Positions 43,663-52,622 are shown, counted from the first letter of the stretch. The stretch: 64,000 nucleotides of DNA from Pseudomonas floridensis (GCF_002087235.1 NZ_MUIO01000096.1:24824-88823); one strand, 5' to 3'. Numbers and translations are program-made. The notes: a model not told the origin generated them from the sequence alone.

Positions 43663-46398
43663 ATGACTGATCTGTCCCGTATGCAAGGGTTCGCAGACAG
43701 CGCGATTCCTGCGTTGGAAGGGCGATTCTTCCGACCACCACTTCCCGAAGGTCATGTTCCCAGGCCCCGCCTGTGTCAGCGTCTCAACCAAGGACTGTCC
43801 GGACGCCTGCTGCTGGTCTGCGCCCCGGCGGGGTTCGGCAAGAGTTCGCTGGCGGTCGAGTTCTGTCAGGCGTTGCCGGACAAGTGGCAGAGCGCCTGGC
43901 TGGGGTTGAGCTCAAGAGACAGCGATCCCGGACGTTTCCTCGAACGGCTGCTGAGCGGCCTGCAACAGTTTTTTCCGCAGTTGGGTGCACAGGCGATGGG
44001 GCTGCTGAAAACGCGGCAGCGCCATCAGCCTTTTGCGTTCGAGCAATGGCTGGACGGACTGCTTGACGAATTGGCCGTACACTTGCTGCTCAGTCAGCCG
44101 CTGGTGCTGGTGCTCGACGATTACCATCTCGCCCAAGGCGCAGTGCTGGATCGTTGCCTGCAGTTTTTGCTCAACCATCTGCCTGCCGGTCTGGTGATCA
44201 TGGTCACCAGCCGCCAACGGCCCGACTGGCAACTGGCACGTCTGCGTCTCTCTCGCCAGCTTCTGGAAATCAACGAACACGACCTGCGGCTCACGCATGC
44301 CGAATCCATGGCATTGCTGGACAGGCACAGCCGATCACTCGATAACGAAGCCCTGCAACGGCTGATTCAGCGCAGTGAGGGGTGGGTCGCGGGGTTGCGC
44401 TTCTGGTTGCTCGCGGCCGCCGAAGCCGGTGATCACACGGCCTTGCCGCAGGCGTTGCATGGCGGTGAGGTGCTGATTCGTGAGTACTTGCTCGAGGAAG
44501 TGATCGACTGTCTGTCGGCCGAGGCTCAGGCGTTTCTTTACGACACAGCCTGCCTGGAGCGGTTTTGCGCTCCGCTGTGCGATGCCGCACGCGATACCCA
44601 CGACAGCGCCGAAGTGCTGCGTTATCTGCAAGCGCATCAAGTGTTTCTGGTGCCTCTGGACGAGCACGGTCACTGGTTTCGCTACCACCATTTGTTCTCA
44701 GACCTGCTGCGCGCCCGGCAGGCGAACGGGCCGCAACAGACCCGTCTGCACCTGAACGCCTGTCGCTGGTTCAGCGCACAGGGCCTGCTCGACGAAGCCG
44801 TTGAACAGGCCCTGCGCGCCGGGCATCTGGATGTCGCGGCCAATCTGGTGCAGAACCTTTCCGAAGAACAACTGCTCGCCGAACAGAATGTCGGCATGCT
44901 GCTGCGCTGGAAGATGGACTTGCCTGACAGCCTGTTGACCAGCACGCCACGTTTGATCGTGCTCTACGCCTGGGCCCTGGGGCTGGCATGTCAGCTCGAT
45001 GCGGCCGAAGAACTGGCCAATCAACTGAGCCGCTTTCTGCCTGCGCCGTCGGCCACCGCGCAGAAATCCATGCTTGCCCAGTGGCTGGCGTTGAGCGGTG
45101 TCATCGCCCGTGGCCGTGGCGACAGTGATAAAACCCGGCGCTATTGCAGCGAGGCCTTGTCCAGTCTCCCGAAAAAACGCTACGGCCAACGGCTGGTATG
45201 TCTGTCGACGCTGGCCAACCTGGCCATCGCCCAAGGCGACTTGTGGCGCGCCAGGGCACTCAACCGCGAGGCACTGGAACTGGCGCAGCGGGTCTCGAAT
45301 CCGCTGTTCGAGGCGCTCGCGCATTACGACCGTGCCAGAGCCTTGCAGGCGCGGGGCGAGATTCTCCGGGCGCTCGATGAGGTACGCCGGGGGTTGCAGC
45401 GGCTGAAGGGACTTTCGCCGTCGCGGCTGTATGCCGTTCGTGCACGCTTGACCCTGTACGAAGGGTACCTGCTCACGCTGCGCATGCAGGTGGACGCCGG
45501 TCGGGCAAAACTGCTGGCCGGTCTGGCCGAAGCGCATGCCTGCCGCGATATCAGTGTGCTCATCGGACATTGCGTGATTGCTACGATAGAAGGCTGCAAC
45601 GGACGGTTTGCCGAAGCCTTCGCCGAGCTGGCCGAGGCCGAGCGGCTGATGCATATATGGGACGTACCGCCGATCTACTACCTGGCCATGATCACTCTGG
45701 TCAAATGCGAACTCTGGCTCGCGCAGGGCCGTACCGATCTGGCCGAAGCCTGGCTGTTGCGCCTGACCCAGACTTACACTGGCGAGCTGGCGGCCGGCGC
45801 TCCCGAATGCCATCCGCAATTGCCACAACACATCGAACTGCAGCGGGCCTTGCTGGACCGGATTCGTGGCGATCAGGGCGCCAGCGAGCAACGTCTTCAG
45901 GCCCTTGAAGAACATGCCGAACACACCGGCGCGCAGTTGATGAACCTGATCGCTCTGATCCAGCATGTCGGTCTGCTGTTGAGCATGGAGCGCCACGATG
46001 AGGCGCGAGACTGCCTGATGCGCAGCCTGCCCATGGCAGCGGGTGGCGCACTGATGCCGTTTCGCACGCTGTTGGCCGACCATCCGCAGTGGCTTCGCGA
46101 ACACTTGTTGCGGGCGTCGCACTGTCCGGTGCGCGAGGCACTGCTTGAGCAGCTTCCAACGTGCTCGGCGCGCCTCGTGGTAGACACGGTACATGGCAGC
46201 GACTGCCTGAGCGTGCGTGAGCTGGATGTGTTGCGGCTGATTGCGCAAGGCTGCTCGAACCAGCAAATCAGCGAGCAGTTGTTCATTTCGCTGCACACCG
46301 TGAAAACCCATGCCAGCCACATCAACAGCAAGCTGGGCGTCGAGCGGCGTACCCAGGCGGTGGCAAGAGCCAAGGCGCTCGGATTGTTGGGCGAGTGA
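43663..46398 (+). CDS. MalT/AlkS-type LuxR-family transcriptional activator
   Basis: This is a large 911-residue ATP-dependent activator. The N-terminal STAND ATPase has Walker A CAPAGFGKSSLA (residues 53-64) and Walker B LVLVLDDYHL near 150. A long TPR-like helical sensor follows. The C-terminal LuxR helix-turn-helix is LSVRELDVLRLIAQGCSNQQ and ISEQLFISLHTVKTHASHIN. AlkS, which drives alkane and acyl-CoA ligase genes in Pseudomonas, has this architecture. Its position after DUF1302-DUF1329 suggests it regulates the locus in response to a lipid-derived ligand. Confidence 0.9.
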   Translation: MTDLSRMQGFADSAIPALEGRFFRPPLPEGHVPRPRLCQRLNQGLSGRLLLVCAPAGFGKSSLAVEFCQALPDKWQSAWLGLSSRDSDPGRFLERLLSGLQQFFPQLGAQAMGLLKTRQRHQPFAFEQWLDGLLDELAVHLLLSQPLVLVLDDYHLAQGAVLDRCLQFLLNHLPAGLVIMVTSRQRPDWQLARLRLSRQLLEINEHDLRLTHAESMALLDRHSRSLDNEALQRLIQRSEGWVAGLRFWLLAAAEAGDHTALPQALHGGEVLIREYLLEEVIDCLSAEAQAFLYDTACLERFCAPLCDAARDTHDSAEVLRYLQAHQVFLVPLDEHGHWFRYHHLFSDLLRARQANGPQQTRLHLNACRWFSAQGLLDEAVEQALRAGHLDVAANLVQNLSEEQLLAEQNVGMLLRWKMDLPDSLLTSTPRLIVLYAWALGLACQLDAAEELANQLSRFLPAPSATAQKSMLAQWLALSGVIARGRGDSDKTRRYCSEALSSLPKKRYGQRLVCLSTLANLAIAQGDLWRARALNREALELAQRVSNPLFEALAHYDRARALQARGEILRALDEVRRGLQRLKGLSPSRLYAVRARLTLYEGYLLTLRMQVDAGRAKLLAGLAEAHACRDISVLIGHCVIATIEGCNGRFAEAFAELAEAERLMHIWDVPPIYYLAMITLVKCELWLAQGRTDLAEAWLLRLTQTYTGELAAGAPECHPQLPQHIELQRALLDRIRGDQGASEQRLQALEEHAEHTGAQLMNLIALIQHVGLLLSMERHDEARDCLMRSLPMAAGGALMPFRTLLADHPQWLREHLLRASHCPVREALLEQLPTCSARLVVDTVHGSDCLSVRELDVLRLIAQGCSNQQISEQLFISLHTVKTHASHINSKLGVERRTQAVARAKALGLLGE

Positions 46399-46407
46399 CC
46401 GGTCGGC

Positions 46408-47592
46408 TCAGTCCGGTCTGCTTTGCGACCAGTAATGATCCACGCTTTCCAGACCCCAATCGGCAGGCAGCTCGATCTTGATGATGGTGTCCCGATCTCC
46501 GTCACTGGCCAGGTCCAGCACCTGCGGCGCAAAGGTCTTGCGGGTGCGCGCGGACATGAACACCTTTACTTTGGGCAGCAGCAGTGAGCTTTCGCTTTGC
46601 TCGACCACCACGCCCAGGCGTCCGCTTTCCAGCCGCACGAATGCACCCACCGGGTAGATGCCGACGGTCTTGACGAAGTTCTGGAAGACCCGCTCATCGA
46701 AGTGTCCCTTCCAGGACGCCATTTCACGGATCGAATGCGCGACGCCCCAGCCTTTTTTGTAAGGCCGGTCGGAGGTGATGGCGTCATACACATCGCAGAC
46801 TGCGCTCATTCGGGCGAACAGGCTGATCTGCGATCCCTGCAAACCATGGGGATAGCCCGAGCCGTCGATTTTTTCGTGATGATGCAGGCAGACGTCCATG
46901 ACCGGCGCCGCGACCGGCAGGTTTTCTTCGAGGATTTTCAGGCCCAGCTCGGGATGCGCCTTGACCTGTTCGAATTCTTCGCGGGTCAGCCTGCTGGGTT
47001 TGTTCAGCACTTCCGGCGCGATCATCATTTTACCAACGTCGTGCATCAGGCCGGCGACGCCTGCCTCGCGTACCTGATCGTCCTGCATGCCCATGCGTCT
47101 GGCCAGCGCCACCATCAGTGCGCAGACTGCAACCGAGTGCATGTAGGTGTATTCGTCGGAGGTCTTCAGGCGTGACAGGCTGATCAATGCATGAGGGTGA
47201 CGCAGGATCGAGTTGGAAATTTCATCGACCAGCAGTTGCACGTCGTCCATTTGCATCGCCTGACCCATGCGGGCTTCGGTGAACATGGTCATGACCACAT
47301 CCCGCGCCCGGCCACAGATGGCTTTTGCGCGTGCAATTTCTTTTTCCAGGCTGACCGCAGCGGTCTCGCTCGCGGCGATCACGGATTCAGTGGCTGCGGC
47401 GTGGTCGCAACCCTGACGCGTATCGATCCAGACTTCCAGGGTGTCGGAAGCCTGGATGCGCCTGAGCACTTCGTTATCGTGAAGAATGGTTTCGACGTGC
47501 GTTATCCAGAAGGGATCACTGTTCCACGGTCGGCAGAACTTGTGGATGTGCATGCCAAGGGTGAGTTCGGTAACAGGGATTTTTTTCAGCAT
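46408..47592 (-). CDS. HD-GYP cyclic-di-GMP phosphodiesterase
   Basis: The 394-residue protein has an N-terminal DUF3391-like domain (VTELTLGMHIHKFCRPW) and an HD-GYP domain. The metal-binding residues are visible as HSVAVCALM, LMHDVGKMM, and HHHEKIDGSGYPHGLQG, the last being the GYP loop. It should hydrolyse c-di-GMP and so affect motility and biofilm. It ends 9 bases after the MalT-type gene, convergently. The 340-base upstream gap contains two TGACGTCA palindromes. Confidence 0.93.
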   Translation of the reverse strand: MLKKIPVTELTLGMHIHKFCRPWNSDPFWITHVETILHDNEVLRRIQASDTLEVWIDTRQGCDHAAATESVIAASETAAVSLEKEIARAKAICGRARDVVMTMFTEARMGQAMQMDDVQLLVDEISNSILRHPHALISLSRLKTSDEYTYMHSVAVCALMVALARRMGMQDDQVREAGVAGLMHDVGKMMIAPEVLNKPSRLTREEFEQVKAHPELGLKILEENLPVAAPVMDVCLHHHEKIDGSGYPHGLQGSQISLFARMSAVCDVYDAITSDRPYKKGWGVAHSIREMASWKGHFDERVFQNFVKTVGIYPVGAFVRLESGRLGVVVEQSESSLLLPKVKVFMSARTRKTFAPQVLDLASDGDRDTIIKIELPADWGLESVDHYWSQSRPD

Positions 47593-47933
47593 GTTCAGTC
47601 ACCCGGATAGTGGGCGACGGAACAGGCGCACGGGAGTGGCGGCATTACGGCCGCTGTCTGGAAAAACGCCCTGGTACTGGCAATGCCTGGACTGTGGATC
47701 GACATGACTTCACCTCAATGACTGCAAGGATCATCCTGATCGCGTATCGCCAGTATAAGCAGCACTGTGGGAAAAAATCTTGTGTATTTAACTGACGTCA
47801 ATAAGTTGAGTGGCGGGCCTCTTTCAGTTAAATCAATGCCTTGCGTCGAGTGTTTTTCTGACGTCAGAAAGTCATAAAAAACAATGAACACTGGCGGTCT
47901 GTTTCTTACCGCAAACCACAGGTCGACACTGTC
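47593..47933. promoter_or_regulatory. AT-rich gap with two TGACGTCA palindromes
   Basis: This gap upstream of the HD-GYP gene and beyond the rutF stop has no gene I can support. TGACGTCA occurs at 47793-47800 and 47859-47866, 66 bases apart. The second is within a perfect 16-base palindrome, TTTCTGACGTCAGAAA, at 47855-47870. The repeat suggests a dimeric regulator; I cannot name it. Confidence 0.55.
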
Positions 47934-48476
47934 TCAAGGGGCCGAAACAGTACCGGGCAACGGGTGATAACGGCGTCCGAAATACACCAGCGCATCCGAC
48001 TCGCTCGCGTGGCGGATGTCCTGCACTTCGCAGAACAGAATGTCGTGGGTGCCGACGCTGACTGACTGAGTGATCCGACAATCGAGCGCCAGTTTGGCGC
48101 CGTCGAGCATTGGCGCTCCGGTGCCGCCTTCCAGCCACTGACCGCCCGCAAAGCGTTCCGCTTGCGACGTCTTGCCGCCGAACAGACTGGACAGCGCCTG
48201 CTGTTCATGACCCAGGGTGTTGACGCACAGTGCGCCATTGCCCACGAATGCGTCGTAGACCGAGGCGCTGCGATTGATGCACACCAACAACGTCGGCGGC
48301 TGATCCGTCACGCTGCACACGGCAGTGGCGGTGAACCCGGCGCGGCCGTGCTCGCCGTCGGTGGTGATGACGTTGACAGCCGCAGCCAGGCTGGACATGG
48401 CTTCTCGGAACTGCAATTGAGTGACCGCAGGCGATGGCGCGGACTCGGCTGGGCGGATCTCGGAGGGTGTATGCAT
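47934..48476 (-). CDS. rutF: Flavin reductase RutF
   Basis: RutF supplies reduced FMN to the RutA monooxygenase in uracil ring opening. The 180-residue protein has the flavin-reductase pattern FREAMSSLAAAVNVITTDGE and FTATAVCSVTDQPPTLLVCI, with the end VYFGRRYHPLPG. It is the last gene of the rutABCDF operon, 12 bases after rutD. In E. coli rutE precedes it; here rutE is absent. Confidence 0.92.
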   Translation of the reverse strand: MHTPSEIRPAESAPSPAVTQLQFREAMSSLAAAVNVITTDGEHGRAGFTATAVCSVTDQPPTLLVCINRSASVYDAFVGNGALCVNTLGHEQQALSSLFGGKTSQAERFAGGQWLEGGTGAPMLDGAKLALDCRITQSVSVGTHDILFCEVQDIRHASESDALVYFGRRYHPLPGTVSAP

Positions 48477-48488
48477 GGCGGTGGTCCT

Positions 48489-49268
48489 TCAGGCCTGGGC
48501 GCTGAGAAAGTCGAGCAGGGCTCGGTGAAAGGGCTGCGGATCAGTGATGTTCGAGGCGTGGCCGCCGTACTCCAGCAGCACCAGGCTGGCATCGGGCAAG
48601 GTGTCGGCCAGGTGCTGTGAACGCTGCCACGGCACCAGCATGTCGTCACGGTTGGCGATCAGCAGGGTCGGGGTGCGTATGTCTGCCAGACCGGTCTCGA
48701 TGTCGAAGCTTTCCAGGGCGTGGATCCGTCGTAGCAGCGTGTCGGTGTCGGGGAAATGCGCCAGTGCGTGCGCTTCGTCACTGTCCAGCCGTGGCGTGTT
48801 GGCGGCGATCCAGTCGGCCGGATACAGAAACAAGGCCTGGGCTTGCACGTAGGCCTCAGGCCCGCTGTTCAGCAACAGCTTTTTGCGGACCGAAAAGCAA
48901 CGGGCACTGTGCGGATTGGGACTGCTCCAGGCGTTGATCAACACCTGACTTTGCATCAGTTGTGGGCGCAGCAACGACAGCTCCAGTCCGACCAGCCCGC
49001 CCAGCGCATGGCCCATGAAATGGCAGCGTTGTATGCCCAGCGAGTCGAGCAGGTCCAGCAGTTCCAGGGCCATGTGCCTGATCGAATAATCGGTCGGCAA
49101 CACAGCAGGGCTGCGCCCGGTGCCAGCGTGGTCGTAGACCAGCACCTGAAAATCCCGGGTCAGGATCGGCAGGTCGTCGGCCCAGTACCGACCGGAGCCG
49201 CCCAATCCTGAACTGAGTACCAGCGTCGGTGCATCTGCCCGTTGAGAGGCTTGAATTTCATGGAACAT
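48489..49268 (-). CDS. rutD: Alpha/beta-hydrolase-fold protein RutD
   Basis: RutD speeds aminoacrylate hydrolysis to malonic semialdehyde in the rut pathway. The 259-residue product has the alpha/beta-hydrolase features LSSGLGGSGRYW, VYDHAGTGRS and a nucleophile-elbow-like GHALGGLVG. Ala88 occupies the usual Ser position, as it does in E. coli RutD from memory. I start at ATG 49268 (MFHEIQASQRADAP). It lies between rutC and rutF in the usual order. Confidence 0.9.
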   Translation of the reverse strand: MFHEIQASQRADAPTLVLSSGLGGSGRYWADDLPILTRDFQVLVYDHAGTGRSPAVLPTDYSIRHMALELLDLLDSLGIQRCHFMGHALGGLVGLELSLLRPQLMQSQVLINAWSSPNPHSARCFSVRKKLLLNSGPEAYVQAQALFLYPADWIAANTPRLDSDEAHALAHFPDTDTLLRRIHALESFDIETGLADIRTPTLLIANRDDMLVPWQRSQHLADTLPDASLVLLEYGGHASNITDPQPFHRALLDFLSAQA

Positions 49269-49309
49269 GCGCACGCTCCAGGTGGGCGGCCAGCGCCTAC
49301 GGTCGAGGT

Positions 49310-49693
49310 TCAGCCGATGTGAGCAATGCTGGCGATTTCGATCAGCGCTTCGGGTTTGACCAGACCGCACTGAATGCAATAGCGCGCCGGTTTCTCGCCC
49401 GCGAAATACTCGGCATAGACTTCATTGACCTTGGCGTAATCGGCCCAGTCGCGAATCATGATCATGTTGAAGGTCACGTCATCCATCGTGCCGCCCGCAG
49501 TTTCGATCACGCTCTTGATGGTTTCCAGCACATGGCGGGTCTGGGCAGTGGCGTCGCCGACGTGCACCACGTTGTTGTCCTTGTCGAAGGGCAGGGTGCC
49601 CGACACGTACAGCACGCCGTCGGCCATTGAACCGGGTACGAACGGGGCGATAGGCGTGGTGGTGCCAGCAGGAATGATCGCTTTCTTGGTCAT
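49310..49693 (-). CDS. rutC: RidA-family aminoacrylate deaminase RutC
   Basis: RutC is a 127-residue RidA-fold trimer that acts on the peroxyaminoacrylate or aminoacrylate intermediate. The sequence MTKKAIIPAGTTTPIAPFVP to the end ALIEIASIAHIG has the family pattern GVLYVSGTLPFDKDNNVVHV and a conserved Arg in KPARYCIQCGL. It is 10 bases from rutB. Identity rests on context as well as on the long C-terminal RidA match. Confidence 0.92.
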   Translation of the reverse strand: MTKKAIIPAGTTTPIAPFVPGSMADGVLYVSGTLPFDKDNNVVHVGDATAQTRHVLETIKSVIETAGGTMDDVTFNMIMIRDWADYAKVNEVYAEYFAGEKPARYCIQCGLVKPEALIEIASIAHIG

Positions 49694-49703
49694 GCAAAGG
49701 TCC

Positions 49704-50444
49704 TCACGAAGGTTGCCCGAGCGGGCTGAAAGTGGTGCAGAAATCGTCGACGCTGGACACCCAGCCGAAGAAGGTTTCGATGTTGAACAGCGCGGCCTGT
49801 TGGGCGAATTCCGGGCCTGCCTGGTGGGTGGCGTCAGCCAGGACTATGCCGAAATATTCCAGGTGAAACCCGTCGCGCAAGGTCGATTCGACACAGACGT
49901 TGGTGGCGATGCCGGTGAACACCAGATTGCGAATGCCCCGGCTGCGCAGCACGCTGTCGAAGCTGGAGTTGAAGAAACCGCTGTAGCGGATCTTCGGCAC
50001 CACGATGTCGCCGGGTTCAGGCGTCAGTTCGTCGACCAGTTGATAATCCCAGCCGCCCTTGGCCAGCAACTGACCTTCCAGTTCGGGGCGTTTGCGCATG
50101 GTTTTCAGGGCATTGGATTTGTGCCAGTTGGGCGAACCGGGGCCGCCTGCCTCGACATAGGCCGGGTCCCAGCCGTTCTGAAAGAAGATCACCGGAATGC
50201 CTGCTGCACGTGCGGCTGCACAGGCTTTTTTGATGTTGGCGATCACAGGACCCGTGCTGCTGACATCGAACCCCGCCAGGTCCAGATAGCCACCGAGCGA
50301 TGCGTAGGCGTTCTGCATGTCGACCACCACCAGCGCCGTCTCGCCCGCTTTCATGCGCAAGGCTTCGGGACGGGCGGGCAGGTCGCGGGCGGGTTGCAGG
50401 TCGGGCGGCAAATCCACCCCGGCGATCGTTGCAGGAGCATTCAT
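49704..50444 (-). CDS. rutB: Ureidoacrylate/peroxyureidoacrylate amidohydrolase RutB
   Basis: RutB releases carbamate from the ring-opened product of uracil. The 246-residue isochorismatase-fold enzyme has the catalytic Asp in ALVVVDMQNAY and the catalytic Cys in TGIATNVCVESTLRDG near residue 175. ATG 50444 shares a base with the rutA stop, so the two are coupled. Motifs and position are standard for rutB. Confidence 0.95.
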   Translation of the reverse strand: MNAPATIAGVDLPPDLQPARDLPARPEALRMKAGETALVVVDMQNAYASLGGYLDLAGFDVSSTGPVIANIKKACAAARAAGIPVIFFQNGWDPAYVEAGGPGSPNWHKSNALKTMRKRPELEGQLLAKGGWDYQLVDELTPEPGDIVVPKIRYSGFFNSSFDSVLRSRGIRNLVFTGIATNVCVESTLRDGFHLEYFGIVLADATHQAGPEFAQQAALFNIETFFGWVSSVDDFCTTFSPLGQPS

Positions 50445-51526
50445 CAGACCACCTCCTTGAGCGGGAGAACGTGACTGCGACTGCTCATCAACGGCTGAAT
50501 CTTCTGGCCGAAATCCTCGACGCCCTTGACGAAATCATCGAAGGTCAACATCACGCCTTGAGTGCCGGGGACGCTGGCGACTTCATCGAGCATGCGCGCC
50601 ACGTTGGCCCAGGAACCAACCAGCGTGCCCATGTTGATATTGACCGCCGAAGTCGGGTCGGCCATCTGGCGCAGGTTCGAACCGGCGCTCTTGTCCGCCG
50701 AGCCTTTGTCGCTCAGCCAGGCGATGGCTTCCTCGTCGGCGCCTTCCTTGATGTGCTCCCAGCGCGCTCGTGCGGCTTCGTCCGTGTCGTCGGCAATGAT
50801 CATGAACAGCACGCAGGAGGTGACGTTGCGGCCGGTTTTTTCGTTGGCTTCGATCAGCTTCTGTGCGGTGGGCGCGAAAGCGGTCGGGGTGTTCACACCT
50901 TTGCCGAAGCAGAAGTTGTAATCGGCGTACTGCGCCGAGAACGCCATGCCCGCTTCACTCTGACCGGCGCAGATCAGCTTCATGTCGGCTTGCGGGCGCG
51001 GACTGACGCGGCAGTCCTGCATGCTGAAATGCTCGCCCTTGAAGTCGCTGCTGCCGGTGGCCCACAAATCACGCAACACCTGCGCGTACTCGGCCAGGTA
51101 TTCGTAACGCGTGTGAAAGAACTCGTCGCCCGGCCACAGGCCCATCTGTTCGTATTCGGGTTTCTGCCAGCCGGTGACCAGATTGATGCCGAAACGGCCG
51201 TTGGAAATCGAGTCGATGGTCGAGGCCATTCGCGCAGCGATTGCAGGTGGAATGGTCAGGGTCGCGACGGTCGCGAACAACTGGATCTTGCTGGTCACGG
51301 CGGCAAGTCCCGCCATGAGCGTGAAAGCCTCAAGGTTGTGTTCCCAGAACTGCGTCTTGCCGCCGAAGCCGCGCAGTTTGATCATCGACAGCGCGAAGTC
51401 GAAACCGTAACCCTCGGCCTTCTGCACGATCTGTTTATTGAGGTCGAAGGTCGGCATGTACTGTGGCGCGTTGCTGGAAATCAGCCAGCCGTTGTTGCCA
51501 ATGGGGATGAAGATACCGATGTCCAT
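50444..51526 (-). CDS. rutA: Pyrimidine monooxygenase RutA
   Basis: RutA is the luciferase-like flavin monooxygenase that opens the uracil ring with molecular oxygen. The 360-residue protein starts MDIGIFIPIGNNGWLISSNA and carries the conserved LVTGWQKPEYEQMGLWPGDE and ICAGQSEAGMAFSA segments. It is the promoter-proximal gene of rutABCDF. A RutR-type dyad and a second conserved element lie about 135 bases upstream. Confidence 0.96.
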   Translation of the reverse strand: MDIGIFIPIGNNGWLISSNAPQYMPTFDLNKQIVQKAEGYGFDFALSMIKLRGFGGKTQFWEHNLEAFTLMAGLAAVTSKIQLFATVATLTIPPAIAARMASTIDSISNGRFGINLVTGWQKPEYEQMGLWPGDEFFHTRYEYLAEYAQVLRDLWATGSSDFKGEHFSMQDCRVSPRPQADMKLICAGQSEAGMAFSAQYADYNFCFGKGVNTPTAFAPTAQKLIEANEKTGRNVTSCVLFMIIADDTDEAARARWEHIKEGADEEAIAWLSDKGSADKSAGSNLRQMADPTSAVNINMGTLVGSWANVARMLDEVASVPGTQGVMLTFDDFVKGVEDFGQKIQPLMSSRSHVLPLKEVV

Positions 51527-51660
51527 ATGAGGCCTCTCTGCGATAGTCGGTGCATGCCCCAGGGACAACGGGCGGCACATGAACCAAATTTGCATTAAGC
51601 GGGCCAGGTTTTATTTGTCGTTTTTATTCAGATGGTTACGAAATTATCGGTGTTGAATCG

Positions 51661-51697
51661 GACCATTTGGTCTGGATTAGAGCACTTGGTTTGTGCA
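51661..51697 (-). promoter_or_regulatory. RutR-type composite operator upstream of rutA
   Basis: GACCATTTGGTC at 51661-51672 is a perfect dyad matching the RutR half-sites (GACCA, two bases, TGGTC). Six bases away, 51679-51697 reads on the minus strand TGCACAAACCAAGTGCTCT, itself carrying GCAC/GTGC arms. Both elements recur, with the same 6-base spacing, upstream of the importer at 52586-52622. Confidence 0.8.
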
Positions 51698-51816
51698 GCG
51701 CGCACGCTGATGGGGCGTGCGCCGGATAAATGCGCGGTCCGTGCGGCATTCATAGCGACAAGGTGTGTCTGCCCGTTAAGATGCCTGCTCATTTCGGCAT
51801 TGCTGGTTGGACGTGC

Positions 51817-52539
51817 GTGAACAAGAAACCTCCCGTGACAGAGCCCGCAGGCAAGCGCGTGCGCAAGGTCAAGCCTGAGAAGGTCGTCAAGGCGACCCGC
51901 GAACCCAGTGCGTCGGCCCTCAAGCGCCGCATGCGTCTGATGGAAGGCAAGCGCAGCGTGATTCTCGACGCGGCGCTGGAAATTTTCTCCCGCTATGGCG
52001 TGCATGGCAGCAGCCTGGATCAGGTCGCGAGCCTGGCGGACGTGTCCAAGACCAACCTGCTTTATTACTTCAGCAGCAAGGACGATCTGTACCTGAACGT
52101 GCTGCGTCAGTTGCTCGAGGTATGGCTCAGTCCCCTGCTGCATTTCACTGCCGACAAACAGCCGGAACAGGCCATTGGTGCCTATATAAAGGCCAAGCTG
52201 GAAATGTCCCGCGATCACCCTGCCGAGTCACGGCTGTTCTGCATGGAAGTGATGCAGGGGGCGCCACTGATTCAGGGCGAGTTGCAGCATCCGTTGCGTG
52301 ACACGGTGCAGGCCAAGGTGGCGGTGATTCAGCACTGGATCGACAGCGGTCAACTGGCGGCCATCAACCCGCATCACCTGATCTTCTCGCTGTGGGCGAC
52401 CACCCAGCATTACGCTGATTTCCGTACCCAGGTCGAAGCCGTCACCGGCAGAACGCTGGATGATCCCGAGTTCTTCGAGGAGGTTCTGGGGAGCCTGCGC
52501 AGCATGATCCTCGACGGCATCCTGCCGCGTAGTGCCTGA
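51817..52539 (+). CDS. rutR: TetR-family pyrimidine-responsive regulator RutR
   Basis: The 240-residue TetR-type protein has the helix-turn-helix ILDAALEIFSRYGVHGSSLD and VASLADVSKTNLLYYFSSKD. The RutR-specific C-terminal parts are SRLFCMEVMQGAPLIQGELQ, HHLIFSLWATTQHYADFRTQ and VEAVTGRTLDD. RutR releases DNA when it binds uracil or thymine. I start it at GTG 51817 (MNKKPPVTEP); no ATG gives a sensible N-terminus, and the ribosome site is weak. It is divergent from rutA and followed by the second operator. Confidence 0.92.
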   Translation: MNKKPPVTEPAGKRVRKVKPEKVVKATREPSASALKRRMRLMEGKRSVILDAALEIFSRYGVHGSSLDQVASLADVSKTNLLYYFSSKDDLYLNVLRQLLEVWLSPLLHFTADKQPEQAIGAYIKAKLEMSRDHPAESRLFCMEVMQGAPLIQGELQHPLRDTVQAKVAVIQHWIDSGQLAAINPHHLIFSLWATTQHYADFRTQVEAVTGRTLDDPEFFEEVLGSLRSMILDGILPRSA

Positions 52540-52585
52540 CGCGGGTCCTGTGCACGCACTTGCGCTGCGCAGTCGTCACCCGTTC

Positions 52586-52622
52586 TGCACAAACCAAGTG
52601 CTCTGAATCGGACCATCTGATC
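52586..52622 (+). promoter_or_regulatory. RutR-type composite operator upstream of the BMP importer
   Basis: TGCACAAACCAAGTGCTCT at 52586-52604 is identical over 19 bases to the element near rutA. It is followed after 6 bases by GACCATCTGATC (52611-52622), one base off a perfect RutR dyad. The element is in the opposite orientation to the rutA copy and points at the ABC importer genes. Confidence 0.78.

Noticed and set aside
44698..46320. Open frame of 540 codons opposite the MalT-type activator
   Set aside because: Antisense shadow; no domain, no ribosome site.
51679..51697. Sigma-54 promoter reading of the shared 19-base element
   Set aside because: The GG and GC positions are 8 rather than 10 bases apart, so it does not fit the -24/-12 pattern.
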